A stretch of DNA of 64,000 nucleotides. It comes from Roseobacter ponti. Lineage in GTDB: Bacteria > Pseudomonadota > Alphaproteobacteria > Rhodobacterales > Rhodobacteraceae. The translations under genes were made by a program, and so were the position numbers. Where the stretch lies: assembly GCF_012932215.1 (NCBI RefSeq), contig NZ_CP048788.1:2542001-2606000 (forward strand), in the 5' to 3' direction. The notes below the pieces were generated by a model. That model made no database searches and was not told where the DNA came from. It was given only the letters and a program-made list of their open reading frames with translations. Positions 26,102 through 36,974 of the stretch are shown one piece after another (positions within the stretch are counted from its first letter, which is position 1; the number at the start of each line of letters is the position of its first letter).

Positions 26102-28212
26102 CCTGCCTGCCCGGTGATCTCACCGATCACGGCAGCGGTGAATCCTCCGGCGCGGAGCTCCGCGCAGAGAGCATCCGCATCGCCCGGGACAGCTGCCAGC
26201 AACCCTCCGGCGGTTTGCGGATCAAACAGTAGTGCGGCGCGGGGATGATCCGGCACATCGGCAAAACCTGCGCGGTTCTCGGGCCAGAGCGTCGACCGGA
26301 TGCCCTGTTCCGACAGCATCAGTGCGCCGTTCATCAGCGGGATCTTTGCTGTATCAATCCGCGCGCCCGTGCCGGATGCCGCGCAGATGTTGCGCAGATG
26401 CCCCGCCAGCCCGAAGCCGGTGACATCCGTCATCGCAGAGGCGCGGGCAAGGATGCGGGCCGCGGGGCCCTGAGGTTTCATCATTTCCGCCTGCGCTGCG
26501 ATCACATCGGCGCCCGCCGCCCGCCCCTGCATATGGGCGGCCATGATGACACCGCTGCCCAGAGGTTTTGTCAGGATCAGCCGGTCGCCGGGTCTGGCAC
26601 CGGCCAGCGTCACCGGATCCCGCGAACACAGCCCTGTCACCGTAAACCCGATGGTCAGCTCTGCGCCCAGGGTGCTGTGACCGCCGGTGATCTCAGCACC
26701 TGCCGCCTGCATTACCTCCTGCGCTGCCTGCATGATTTCGGCGAGCTGTCTTTCGGCCAGTGCCGGTGACTGATGCGGCAGGATCACCGACGCCAGAGCC
26801 GCCTGCGGATCCGCCCCCATGGCCCAGATATCTCCCAGCGCGTGCACCGCGGCGATGCGGGTCATCACCACCGGGTCGCTGACAAAGGCGCGCAGGTGGT
26901 CGGTGCTGATCACCTGCTTCTGATTGCCGGTCTGCAACACGGCGGCATCATCACCGGTCTGCCCGGTGCCAAGCGCATTCTGCAGGGTTTGCGGCCCGAT
27001 TTTTGACCCGCAGCCCCCGCACACGGTCTGTTCGCCTGTTGTGGCCCCTGCGCCGGCAGCGCGCGGCCAGGGCAGAGCCGCGGCGGCCGGCGGTGTCAGA
27101 CGGTCGAACCGGTCCATGAACTTGCGGTCGATGTGGTCTTTCCAGCGCCACAGCAACGGGCCGGCGAAGGCCCGCCCGAAGCGTTCGGCCAGCGCCGATT
27201 GCCGCCCCAGAGAGATCAGCTTCAGATAGTCCTTCTGCGGATGATAGGGTTTCATCCCGCCAGTCTCTGAAAGCGCCGCGCGCAGGTTCTGCAACAGAAC
27301 CGGCGCCTGGCGCACGGCAAAGACACCCGCTTTGGGCCGTGGCGATGCGGTCATTTCTGCGCAGTCACCCACAGCAAAAATCACCGGATCGCGGCTGCGC
27401 AGGCGCGTATCGACCGGAATAAATCCGGCCTCATCCGTAAGCCCGGTGCGGGCCAGCCAGTCCCAGGGCCGCGCGCCCGCAGCACCCGTCACGAACCCTG
27501 CGGCAACAACGGCGCCGGTGTCGAGCACCACGCGGTCGCTGTGAATTTCTGTGGCCCTGCAGTGTTCCATCAGGCGAATGCCCTGCGCGTTCAGAGTATC
27601 CCGGATGCGCTGCGCCGCGCTGTCTCCCAGCGCGCTCAGTGCGACGCTCTGTTCAATGATGGTGACCGCAGCCTCACGTCCGGATGTGCGCAACCGGTGC
27701 GCCATCGCCATTGCAAGTTCCGCCCCTGCGACCCCGCCTCCGAGGACAGCCACCTCTGCAGGGCCGCTCTCCTGCGCAAACTGCGACCAGGCGCTGGCAA
27801 AAGCGCTCAGTGGTTTCGCCGGCACCGCGTGACGGGAAAATCCTTCGAGATCAGGCATCTCGCTCGTGATCCCGACATCGACCGAGAGAACATCGTATCC
27901 CACGGCAGGATGCCCCTCGATCTGAACGAGGCGCCGCGCGCGGTCGATCCCCGAGGCCCTGCCCGTCACAAGCCGCGCACCGGCATGCTGCGCCAGCCTT
28001 ACCAGATCAATATCAAGTTCTTCGCGGGTATAGTGCCCCGCGATAAACCCCGGAAGCATCCCGGAGTAAGCCGCGCGCGGATCTGGGTTGATGACCGTCA
28101 CACGCGTCCCCGGTAACGGGTCCATCGCCCAGCGTCTGAGGATCAGCGCATGAGTATGCCCGCCCCCGATGAGCACCAGATCGCGGGTATATGGTATGGT
28201 TTGGCTCTGCAC
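26083..28212 (-). CDS. selD: FAD oxidoreductase-selenophosphate synthase fusion
   Basis: A 709-residue two-domain protein. Residues 1 to about 370 are a pyridine-nucleotide-disulfide-type oxidoreductase (LVLIGGGHTHALIL, later VFAVGDCAEM). Residues about 390-709 are SelD, which makes selenophosphate from selenide and ATP. The active-site region is VCGGCGSKIG, where C401 and K404 correspond to C17 and K20 of E. coli SelD, and GDDAAVLQ and GGHSTLG are conserved. Such fusions are known in several bacteria, and the reductase part may supply reduced selenium. It sits tail to tail with mnmH, the user of selenophosphate. Confidence 0.93.
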   Translation of the reverse strand: MQSQTIPYTRDLVLIGGGHTHALILRRWAMDPLPGTRVTVINPDPRAAYSGMLPGFIAGHYTREELDIDLVRLAQHAGARLVTGRASGIDRARRLVQIEGHPAVGYDVLSVDVGITSEMPDLEGFSRHAVPAKPLSAFASAWSQFAQESGPAEVAVLGGGVAGAELAMAMAHRLRTSGREAAVTIIEQSVALSALGDSAAQRIRDTLNAQGIRLMEHCRATEIHSDRVVLDTGAVVAAGFVTGAAGARPWDWLARTGLTDEAGFIPVDTRLRSRDPVIFAVGDCAEMTASPRPKAGVFAVRQAPVLLQNLRAALSETGGMKPYHPQKDYLKLISLGRQSALAERFGRAFAGPLLWRWKDHIDRKFMDRFDRLTPPAAAALPWPRAAGAGATTGEQTVCGGCGSKIGPQTLQNALGTGQTGDDAAVLQTGNQKQVISTDHLRAFVSDPVVMTRIAAVHALGDIWAMGADPQAALASVILPHQSPALAERQLAEIMQAAQEVMQAAGAEITGGHSTLGAELTIGFTVTGLCSRDPVTLAGARPGDRLILTKPLGSGVIMAAHMQGRAAGADVIAAQAEMMKPQGPAARILARASAMTDVTGFGLAGHLRNICAASGTGARIDTAKIPLMNGALMLSEQGIRSTLWPENRAGFADVPDHPRAALLFDPQTAGGLLAAVPGDADALCAELRAGGFTAAVIGEITGQAGQIVAD

Positions 28213-28481
28213 GGCTATGAGCTAACACTTTCTGCAAATCCCGCCCATAGCGATCTTTGCCTGCCCCTGCCCTGACTGCCTTCCCGGATGCGCCGGCAGT
28301 GCACCTTTGGGGTTTCGATACAGGCTTTGGCGCGGTTGTGCTGACTTTCGCGCACAGCGACCGATCCCCGCCGCGCACCTCATCGACGCTATGGCGCCTG
28401 CCTGCACTCTGTGCCGCCGGACACGCGGGCGTGACGTACCGCGAACCGGCCTGACCTGCGGTTACCCTCGTTGGGATTCTG

Positions 28482-29399
28482 TCACACAGCCGTCTGAAAA
28501 TGCTCACGTTTTTCTTGAGCCACAGATTTTATGATTTCACCGATCTGCAACAATTTCTCGCCCAGGGGGTCGGATCTGCGCCAGACCATACCGATGGTTC
28601 GCGCAGGGCCCGGCGGCGGAAAGCGGCTGACTGAGACATCCGCAGAGCGCGTCTCAAGCGGCAGCGCCATCTCGGGGATCAGCGTCACACCGATGCCCGC
28701 ACCGACCATCTGCACCAGCGTGGACAGCGAACTGCCCTCCATAAGCTCACGGGGTTTTGACCCGGTCATCCGGCAAAAGGACAGCGCCTGTTCCCGAAAA
28801 CAATGCCCCTCTTCGAGCAGCAGCAGACGCATCTGCTTCAGGCTCGAGACCCCGGGCACAGGCGTCTCCGCCTCGGACGCCGGGCGCACCAGCAGGAAGT
28901 CTTCGTCAAAAAGCGCAAACTCGCGCAGCGCAGGCTCAGACACCGGCAGAGCAACCAGTGCCACATCGAGATGCGCAGAGAGCAGACTGTCCACCAGCGA
29001 TTGTGTCACCGCCTCTCTGGGTTGCAGATCAAGGCCGGGGAAACGGTCCGACAGCGCCCGTATCACACCGGAAAGCAGATAGGGTGCGACGGTCGGGATG
29101 ACCCCGATCCGCAACCTGCCGGAAAGCGGCCCCGCCGATGAGCGGGCCAGGTTTTCAAGCTCATCGACCCGGACAATGATCTCACGCGCCCGCGCCAGAA
29201 AATCCTCACCAAGTGCGGTCAGCCGCATCTGCCTCGCATTGCGCTCAACCAGCGGCGCGCCGATCAGTGTCTCCAGCTCTTTGACCTGCAAAGAGAGCGC
29301 AGGTTGCGATATACTGCAGGCCGCCGCTGCGCGGCCGAAGTGCCCGTGCGCCGCCAGCGCTTCGAAATAACGGATATGTTTCAGGGTCAGTCCTATCAT
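28482..29399 (-). CDS. oxyR: Peroxide-sensing LysR regulator OxyR
   Basis: A 305-residue LysR-family regulator. The N-terminal HTH is LKHIRYFEALAAHGHFGRAA. The redox pair is present: EEGHCFREQALSFC places cysteines at 200 and 209, matching C199 and C208 of E. coli OxyR, whose disulfide activates the protein. It is divergent from katG with a 109-base intergenic region, the classic target arrangement. Expected to induce katG under peroxide stress and regulate itself. Confidence 0.95.
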   Translation of the reverse strand: MIGLTLKHIRYFEALAAHGHFGRAAAACSISQPALSLQVKELETLIGAPLVERNARQMRLTALGEDFLARAREIIVRVDELENLARSSAGPLSGRLRIGVIPTVAPYLLSGVIRALSDRFPGLDLQPREAVTQSLVDSLLSAHLDVALVALPVSEPALREFALFDEDFLLVRPASEAETPVPGVSSLKQMRLLLLEEGHCFREQALSFCRMTGSKPRELMEGSSLSTLVQMVGAGIGVTLIPEMALPLETRSADVSVSRFPPPGPARTIGMVWRRSDPLGEKLLQIGEIIKSVAQEKREHFQTAV

Positions 29400-31692
<2,293 letters not shown>

Positions 31693-31717
31693 AACACCTG
31701 GTTGCTAAAAACCATCA

Positions 31718-31742
31718 GTCCGGGCGGCTCTGCTGCCCGGAC
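31718..31742 (+). terminator. Stem-loop after katG
   Basis: GTCCGGGC and GCCCGGAC form a perfect eight-base-pair stem with a nine-base loop, about 25 bases past the katG stop. It lacks a T-tract, so it is a Rho-aided or weak terminator candidate. A ten-base direct repeat (CCTGGTTGCT) spans the katG stop and recurs at about 31697. Confidence 0.5.
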
Positions 31743-31988
31743 ACCCCCCGACACGGGATCGCCTCGCATCGATGTCATGACGGATCACACCGGCGGTGCG
31801 ACGTCCGGTCCGCAGGATATCCGGGCGCCGGGCCCCTTGCCGACAGCAGTTTCCCGACATCCCTGCACCGTCGGCGTTTTATTGCTCCGCTTCCACCCGG
31901 CAGGCGGCTGCACGGCGAATTGCGTTGCTCCGGGCAATTGCATCCGGCAATCATGACACCTGAACACCCCCCTTCCAAAGGAGATATC

Positions 31989-33125
31989 ATGCTGCTGACA
32001 CGTCGCCATTTCGGGTTTAGTGCCGCCGCCCTGAGCCTTTCTGCCTGTGCCGGTGGCATCACGGGAAGTTCCGGCGCATCAGGTGGCGTCTCCTCTGACC
32101 TTGTGCCTGCTGCCAACGGTAAATATGACGCCTGGGTCGCGTCGTTTCGTACCAGAGCTGCGCAGCAGGGGATCTCAGATCAGGTCCTCACGGCAGGCTT
32201 TCGCGGCGCGGGGTACTTGCCCGGTGTGGTGACACGTGACCGCAACCAGACAGAGTTCAAACGCAGCCTCGAAGATTACCTGTCGATCGCCGTTTCAGAC
32301 GAGCGGGTCAGCCAGGGCCGCGCCGCACTCAGCCGCCATCGCGGGGTTCTGAACGCCATCGAAAGCCAGTACGGCGTGGATGCGGAAATCGTCACGGCGA
32401 TCTGGGGGCTGGAGAGCTTTTACGGCGCACGCCGGGGCAGCGTTCCGGTCATTTCGGCAACCTCGACGCTCGCGTTTGACGGGCGGCGCGGGGCATTCTT
32501 TGAAAAACAACTGATTGCGGCGCTCCGTATCCTGCAGAACGGTGACATTACCGCAGATCGCATGACCGGCAGCTGGGCCGGTGCCATGGGGCACACGCAG
32601 TTTATCCCGACCTCATATCAGACCTTTGCGGTGGATTTCACCGGTGACGGGCGACGTGACATCTGGTCAGATGATCCGTCTGATGCGCTGGCGTCAGCGG
32701 CCGCATATCTGCAGCGCAACGGCTGGACAAGGGGGCAAAGCTGGGGCCGGGAGGTCGCGCCAGGTGCTTCCGGAGGCACGCTGCAGCCACAGGCGGGCGG
32801 GCCACGCTTTGCGACCACCTCCAATTTCCGCGTGATCAAGCGTTACAACAACTCTGACGCCTATGCGATCGGAGTTGGCCATCTGGCGGACCGTATCGGC
32901 GGTGCGGGCCCTCTGCGCACCGCTTTTCCGCCGGATGCCGACGGGCTGACAAAAAATGATCGTATCGCTCTGCAGGAAGGCCTGAGCAGACGCGGCTATG
33001 ACACCGGAGGATCAGACGGGGTGATCGGGCCGAACACGCGAAAGGCGATCAGCGCCTACCAGTCCGGTCAGGGTCTGCCCGTGACCGGCGACCCCTCTCA
33101 GGAGCTTCTGCAGCGTCTGAACTGA
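31989..33125 (+). CDS. MltB-type lytic murein transglycosylase lipoprotein
   Basis: A 378-residue protein. The N terminus is a lipoprotein signal (AAALSLSAC lipobox). The SLT_2/MltB domain runs from about residue 45 to 290 with the catalytic glutamate in IWGLESFYG and the AMGHTQFIPTSY motif. The C-terminal 55 residues form a peptidoglycan-binding domain (LSRRGYDTGGSDGVIGPNTRKAI, shortened here as RRGYDTGGSDG). It cleaves peptidoglycan at the outer membrane. The ATG at 31989 has AAAGGAG at ideal spacing; an earlier in-frame start would spoil the signal sequence. Confidence 0.93.
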   Translation: MLLTRRHFGFSAAALSLSACAGGITGSSGASGGVSSDLVPAANGKYDAWVASFRTRAAQQGISDQVLTAGFRGAGYLPGVVTRDRNQTEFKRSLEDYLSIAVSDERVSQGRAALSRHRGVLNAIESQYGVDAEIVTAIWGLESFYGARRGSVPVISATSTLAFDGRRGAFFEKQLIAALRILQNGDITADRMTGSWAGAMGHTQFIPTSYQTFAVDFTGDGRRDIWSDDPSDALASAAAYLQRNGWTRGQSWGREVAPGASGGTLQPQAGGPRFATTSNFRVIKRYNNSDAYAIGVGHLADRIGGAGPLRTAFPPDADGLTKNDRIALQEGLSRRGYDTGGSDGVIGPNTRKAISAYQSGQGLPVTGDPSQELLQRLN

Positions 33126-33740
33126 CGCCACGAAGGCGGTTTCAGGATGTACGTGGGGTAAAAGGCCCGGCCGACCAGCGCTGAGTGAGAGTAGAAACAG
33201 CGCAGTGGTCGCCGGCCGGGAGATGAACCAGAACCGGATATCCGGTACTCGTATATACGGGAACCTTTGGAGAGTTCTTGGAAGCAGAGTACCGGAAACG
33301 CGACCGGTCCGCCCATTATCATTCTGATCTTTTTGAAATTTTTGACCGAAGGGTGATAACTGTTGCGACGGAGACTCACTTTGGCGCGGTAATTCCCGGC
33401 CTGCGTGTATATATGCATGTCCGTTGCGGTGAAGGCATGTCATGTGGGTGCTTATCTCTGAATGTTTTCTCTTGCACGGCGCTGCGGCGGAAGTGCCCGG
33501 CACGTCAGACATATTGTGGCACCGGCGTTTTTCAGCCAGCAGCAAACCCCGTGCGCCAGACAATGCTCCACCGCGGATATCGTTCGGAAGAAACGCCCGA
33601 ACGCAATTGTTTCGCACAGAAATCCCTGCCGGTGGCCATCGCGCATACGCACTCCATCCGCAGGTCCGCGCAAGTGCTTTGACACCGTGCCTCTGTCCGG
33701 TAAGACCGTCTTACCAACAACACAGGAAACCCGGTTGCAA
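33126..33740. other. 615-base intergenic region with strong inverted repeats
   Basis: No credible gene is present. A large imperfect hairpin lies at 33166-33220 and two adjacent palindromes at 33233-33246 (ACCGGATATCCGGT) and 33250-33259 (CGTATATACG). A TTG-started frame of 134 residues at 33278-33682 has unlikely amino-acid makeup (many Cys, Arg, Thr) and no family resemblance, and was not called. Confidence 0.55.
33166..33220. repeat. Large imperfect hairpin downstream of lytic transglycosylase
   Basis: The left arm at 33166-33183 pairs with the right arm at 33198-33220 through CCCGGCC/GGCCGGG, ACCA/TGGT and GCGCTG/CAGCGC, with small bulges and a 14-base loop. On the minus strand the stem is followed by CCTTTTACC, so a terminator could work there; on the plus strand no T-run follows. 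It may also be a structured RNA. Confidence 0.55.
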
Positions 33741-34145
33741 ATGCCTCGTGAAGACACGTCCTTTCCTTATGTCCGCCAGCGGCGCGTACTTGCTCTTGGC
33801 ACCACGCTCGCGGTGGGTGTGCTGATCGGGTACTTCACGCTGACACCAGTGAACATGCCACAGGGTATGCCGGTCTCGGATAAGTTCTGGCATGTGGTCG
33901 CCTTTGCTGCGCTGACCTTTCCCGCCGCGCTGATCTATCGCCGCGCCTGCCGCTGGGTGGCGCCCCTGGCTCTGCTCTACGGCGTCGTGATCGAACTCAT
34001 TCAGCCGCATGTCGGCCGTTCCGGCGAGCTTGCGGATGTTTATGCTGATGCATTCGGCGCGTTGCTGGGCCTGGCTCTGGGCATGATCTTCAACGAATAT
34101 CTGATCCGCCCCGCCGCGCGTCGCAGACTGGCGCGCGACACATGA
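33741..34145 (+). CDS. VanZ-like membrane protein
   Basis: A 134-residue protein with four hydrophobic segments and VanZ-family landmarks: SDKFWHVVAFAAL, then VVIELIQPHVGRSGELADVYAD (here the E-Q-R-D pattern IELIQ and GRSGE..D). VanZ relatives occur in envelope contexts but their biochemical role is poorly defined. The ATG at 33741 is preferred; an AGGAAA lies 14 bases upstream. Longer in-frame starts would extend into low-quality sequence. It converges with the phosphohexomutase gene. Confidence 0.82.
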   Translation: MPREDTSFPYVRQRRVLALGTTLAVGVLIGYFTLTPVNMPQGMPVSDKFWHVVAFAALTFPAALIYRRACRWVAPLALLYGVVIELIQPHVGRSGELADVYADAFGALLGLALGMIFNEYLIRPAARRRLARDT

Positions 34146-34158
34146 ACCCTGCTGCCTT

Positions 34159-35553
34159 CTAGCCAGCGCTTTCCGCCCATTCTGAATGCCTGCGCGAGAT
34201 TTCCGCCAGCCCGCCGGCCAGCAGCTTTTGCGCGGCTGTGCTGTTTTCAGCCTCGGTATAAAGGCGCAGTTCGGGCGCATTGCCCGACGGGCGCACATGC
34301 AGCACTGAGCCGTCCGTCAGCGTCATACGCACACCATCGGTAAGATCGAGTGCGGCCTCACGCGCGCCCAGAGTGCGCAGAAATTCCGCGCGCACGGCCT
34401 CCTGCCCCGCCAGGGCGTCGACGAACCAGGTGGAAAAAGCCTGTGGCACATTCTGCAAGCGGTCGGCCATGGCAACCACCGGCGGCTCCTGCCCTACCCG
34501 CTGCGAAAGCGTGCCGCCGCGCGCAGCAATGAGCCCGATTACAAGCGGCAGAACGCAGTCGCGCGTCATCAGCGGCGCAAGCGGACCCGTCCGGCCCTCG
34601 GCAGTATATCCGAGCAAAAAGCCGCCGTTCGCCTCATATCCGGCCACCTTGCCGGTGGCCTCCTGCATGGCCGCGATCACGTAAGGAGACCCGATCCGCG
34701 TGCGGATGACCGTGCCGAAGCCTTTGCGCGACACGCCGCTGTTGGAAGAGACCGGGGTGACGACAGTCTCCGCCCCCAGTGCTTCGGCCACGATCTGTCC
34801 CAGGATGTCGCCCGGCACGATCGCCCCCGTTTCATCTGCCAGCAAAGGCCTGTCCGCATCGCCGTCCGATGAAACGAGCGCATCCAGTGCGTGTTCTGAT
34901 GACCAGCTACGGATCATATCGCGCACATCCGGTGCCACAGCTTCGGTATCCACAGGGATGAAGTTTTCCGAGCGCCCCAGTTCCACAACCTCAGCCCCAA
35001 GCCCGCTCAGCACCCGGGTGATCAGGTCGCGACCGACGGAGGAATGTGTGTAGTGGCCGATCTTCATGCCCGCAAGCGCGTCCTGACCGCAGGCACTCAG
35101 ATACCGCTCTGCAAACCGTGCGCCGGCCCCGTCATCAGTTTCCACAGACCCTGGTGCAGCAGCACCTTGCACGGCACCGGGATGCGCGTTGATCGCCGTC
35201 TCATCTGATTTTGAAATCTCACCGGCGCGGGAATAAAACTTGATCCCGTTGCGGTCGGCCGGGATATGGCTGCCGGTGATCATAACCGCCCCTGCCCCGC
35301 GCGACTGTGCCGCCAGAGCCAGTGCCGGGGTCGGCACTGCACCGCAGTCAATGACCGTAAACCCGCAGGCCACTGCCGCCCGGGCCACGTCCTGTGCAAT
35401 CTGTGGCGACGAGGGTCTCAGATCACGGCCGAGACAGATCGCGCCGCCGGTATCGCAGGCCCCCAGAAATGCCGCGGTATAGTCGCCCACGAGCCCGGCG
35501 GTCAGCTCTGTCACCAGACCGCGCAGGCCACTTGTGCCGAATTTTGGTGGCAT
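34159..35553 (-). CDS. Phosphomannomutase/phosphoglucomutase family enzyme
   Basis: A 464-residue alpha-D-phosphohexomutase. It has KFGTSGLRG at the start, the phosphoserine loop VMITGSHIPADRNGIK, the Mg2+ loop SSDGDADRPLL, the sugar-specificity region KVAGYEANGGFLLG and the C-terminal phosphate-binding RPSGNAPELRLY. The phosphoserine loop is TGSH rather than the commoner TASH, as in some rhizobial relatives. It converts hexose-6-phosphate to hexose-1-phosphate for polysaccharide synthesis; mannose versus glucose preference is undecided. The ATG at 35553 follows AGGAAAG. Confidence 0.9.
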   Translation of the reverse strand: MPPKFGTSGLRGLVTELTAGLVGDYTAAFLGACDTGGAICLGRDLRPSSPQIAQDVARAAVACGFTVIDCGAVPTPALALAAQSRGAGAVMITGSHIPADRNGIKFYSRAGEISKSDETAINAHPGAVQGAAAPGSVETDDGAGARFAERYLSACGQDALAGMKIGHYTHSSVGRDLITRVLSGLGAEVVELGRSENFIPVDTEAVAPDVRDMIRSWSSEHALDALVSSDGDADRPLLADETGAIVPGDILGQIVAEALGAETVVTPVSSNSGVSRKGFGTVIRTRIGSPYVIAAMQEATGKVAGYEANGGFLLGYTAEGRTGPLAPLMTRDCVLPLVIGLIAARGGTLSQRVGQEPPVVAMADRLQNVPQAFSTWFVDALAGQEAVRAEFLRTLGAREAALDLTDGVRMTLTDGSVLHVRPSGNAPELRLYTEAENSTAAQKLLAGGLAEISRRHSEWAESAG

Positions 35554-35668
35554 GCTCTTTCCTGTATTCCGCTCTGATGGTCTGATCTCGTGGCCCGGCG
35601 ACCGGGGCCGGCCCTTCACGTGCGCTGCCGCGGCCTGCGTTCATGATGACGCCCGCCTCCCGGCCGCG

Positions 35669-36748
35669 TCAGCCCATCTGATATCCGGGTGTGGATTGCG
35701 AGATTTTCATCTCATCCTCGTTCATGTCCTCGGCGATGCCCTCAAAAAGCGGTGTCGAGAGATAACGCTCGCCGGTGTCGGGCAGCATGCACAGGATCAC
35801 CGATCCCGCAGGGGCTGTTTCAGCAATTTTCTGCGATACCGCAAAGGTTGATCCGCCGGAAATACCGGTGAAAATCCCCTCCCTGCCGGCCAGTTCGCGT
35901 GCCCAGTGGATACCATCGGCACCTGCCACCGGGATCAGATCATCATAGAGACCGCCGTCGATGGCCTCCTGCAACACGGCAGGGATAAAATCAGGTGTCC
36001 AGCCCTGGATGGGATGCGGTTCAAATGCCGGATGGCTTGACGCCGGGGCGTGTTCTGCGGTGCGCTCCTGTGCATGACCGCTGCCGACAAGCTGCGCGTT
36101 GGCAGGCTCAGTGAGGATGATCTTTATCTCCGGGCGCTCTTTGCGCAGCACCCGCCCGAGACCGGTGACCGTGCCGCCGGTGCCGTATCCGGTAACCAGA
36201 TAGTCGAGCTTATGCCCGTCAAAATCACCCAGCACTTCGCGCGCAGTGGTTGCCGCGTGGATATTCGCGTTGGCCTCTGTTTCGAACTGCCGGGCGAGAA
36301 ACCAGCCGTGTTTTTCCGCGAGTTCTGCCGCTTTGCGGTACATGCCGAAACCTTTTTCAGCACGCGGGGTCAGTACGACCTTTGCCCCAAGCATCCGCAT
36401 CAGACGCCGGCGCTCGACCGAAAAGCTGTCGGCCATGGTCACCACCAGGGGATAGCCCTTCTGTGCGCAGACCATGGCAAGCCCGATACCGGTGTTGCCG
36501 CTTGTCGCCTCAACCACGGTCTGGCCGGGTTTCAGCTTTCCGGACCGTTCGGCCGCCTCGATGATATTGACGGCAAGACGGTCTTTGACCGATGCGCCCG
36601 GGTTAAAGAATTCCGCTTTGACGTAGATCGTGACGCCCTCGGGTGCGAGGTTGTTGATGCGGATCGCAGGCGTGTTGCCAATGGTGTCCAGTACGCTGTC
36701 GTAAAGGCGTCCGCGTCCGTCTGTGGTCCGAATTGAGTTATCCGTCAT
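35669..36748 (-). CDS. cysK: Cysteine synthase-type PLP enzyme
   Basis: A 359-residue fold-type II PLP enzyme of the O-acetylserine sulfhydrylase group. The PLP lysine lies in NPGASVKDRLAV, the substrate loop is EATSGNTGIGLA, and the phosphate-binding glycine loop is TGYGTGGTVTG. The C-terminal tail (DEMKISQSTPGYQMG) is longer than in CysK. It should make cysteine from O-acetylserine and sulfide. The ATG at 36748 was chosen for its spacing from GGGGGG; the ATG at 36757 is directly against that site. A related cystathionine-synthase activity cannot be ruled out. Confidence 0.88.
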   Translation of the reverse strand: MTDNSIRTTDGRGRLYDSVLDTIGNTPAIRINNLAPEGVTIYVKAEFFNPGASVKDRLAVNIIEAAERSGKLKPGQTVVEATSGNTGIGLAMVCAQKGYPLVVTMADSFSVERRRLMRMLGAKVVLTPRAEKGFGMYRKAAELAEKHGWFLARQFETEANANIHAATTAREVLGDFDGHKLDYLVTGYGTGGTVTGLGRVLRKERPEIKIILTEPANAQLVGSGHAQERTAEHAPASSHPAFEPHPIQGWTPDFIPAVLQEAIDGGLYDDLIPVAGADGIHWARELAGREGIFTGISGGSTFAVSQKIAETAPAGSVILCMLPDTGERYLSTPLFEGIAEDMNEDEMKISQSTPGYQMG

Positions 36749-36974
36749 CGCTGCCATCCCCCCGGGGCTGAGTGTCGAGGCCGCCATCGTTCAGCGCATG
36801 GCGGAACAAGTCAACCCGGTACGCACCCGGGCGTGATCGTCTGTGACAGGTGCCGGCCCGAACAGTCTCTGCCCTCCGCAGGCAGACCTCTGCCGCGTGG
36901 AGGGACGCGGGCCGGGTTTTAGCAACGCGATACCACGCCGGATGATGCAGAGCCGCGCCCCACCGGCGACAGGT

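Noticed and set aside
28213-28481. Small open frames between selD and oxyR
   Set aside because: Short, Cys/Arg-rich and without ribosome sites or domain content; the region is treated as the selD fusion's leader.
33278-33682. 134-residue TTG-started plus-strand frame in the transglycosylase-VanZ gap
   Set aside because: GGAG lies near the TTG, but the product is rich in Cys, Arg and Thr with no coherent pattern, no family match and unlikely codon use. I treat it as non-coding.
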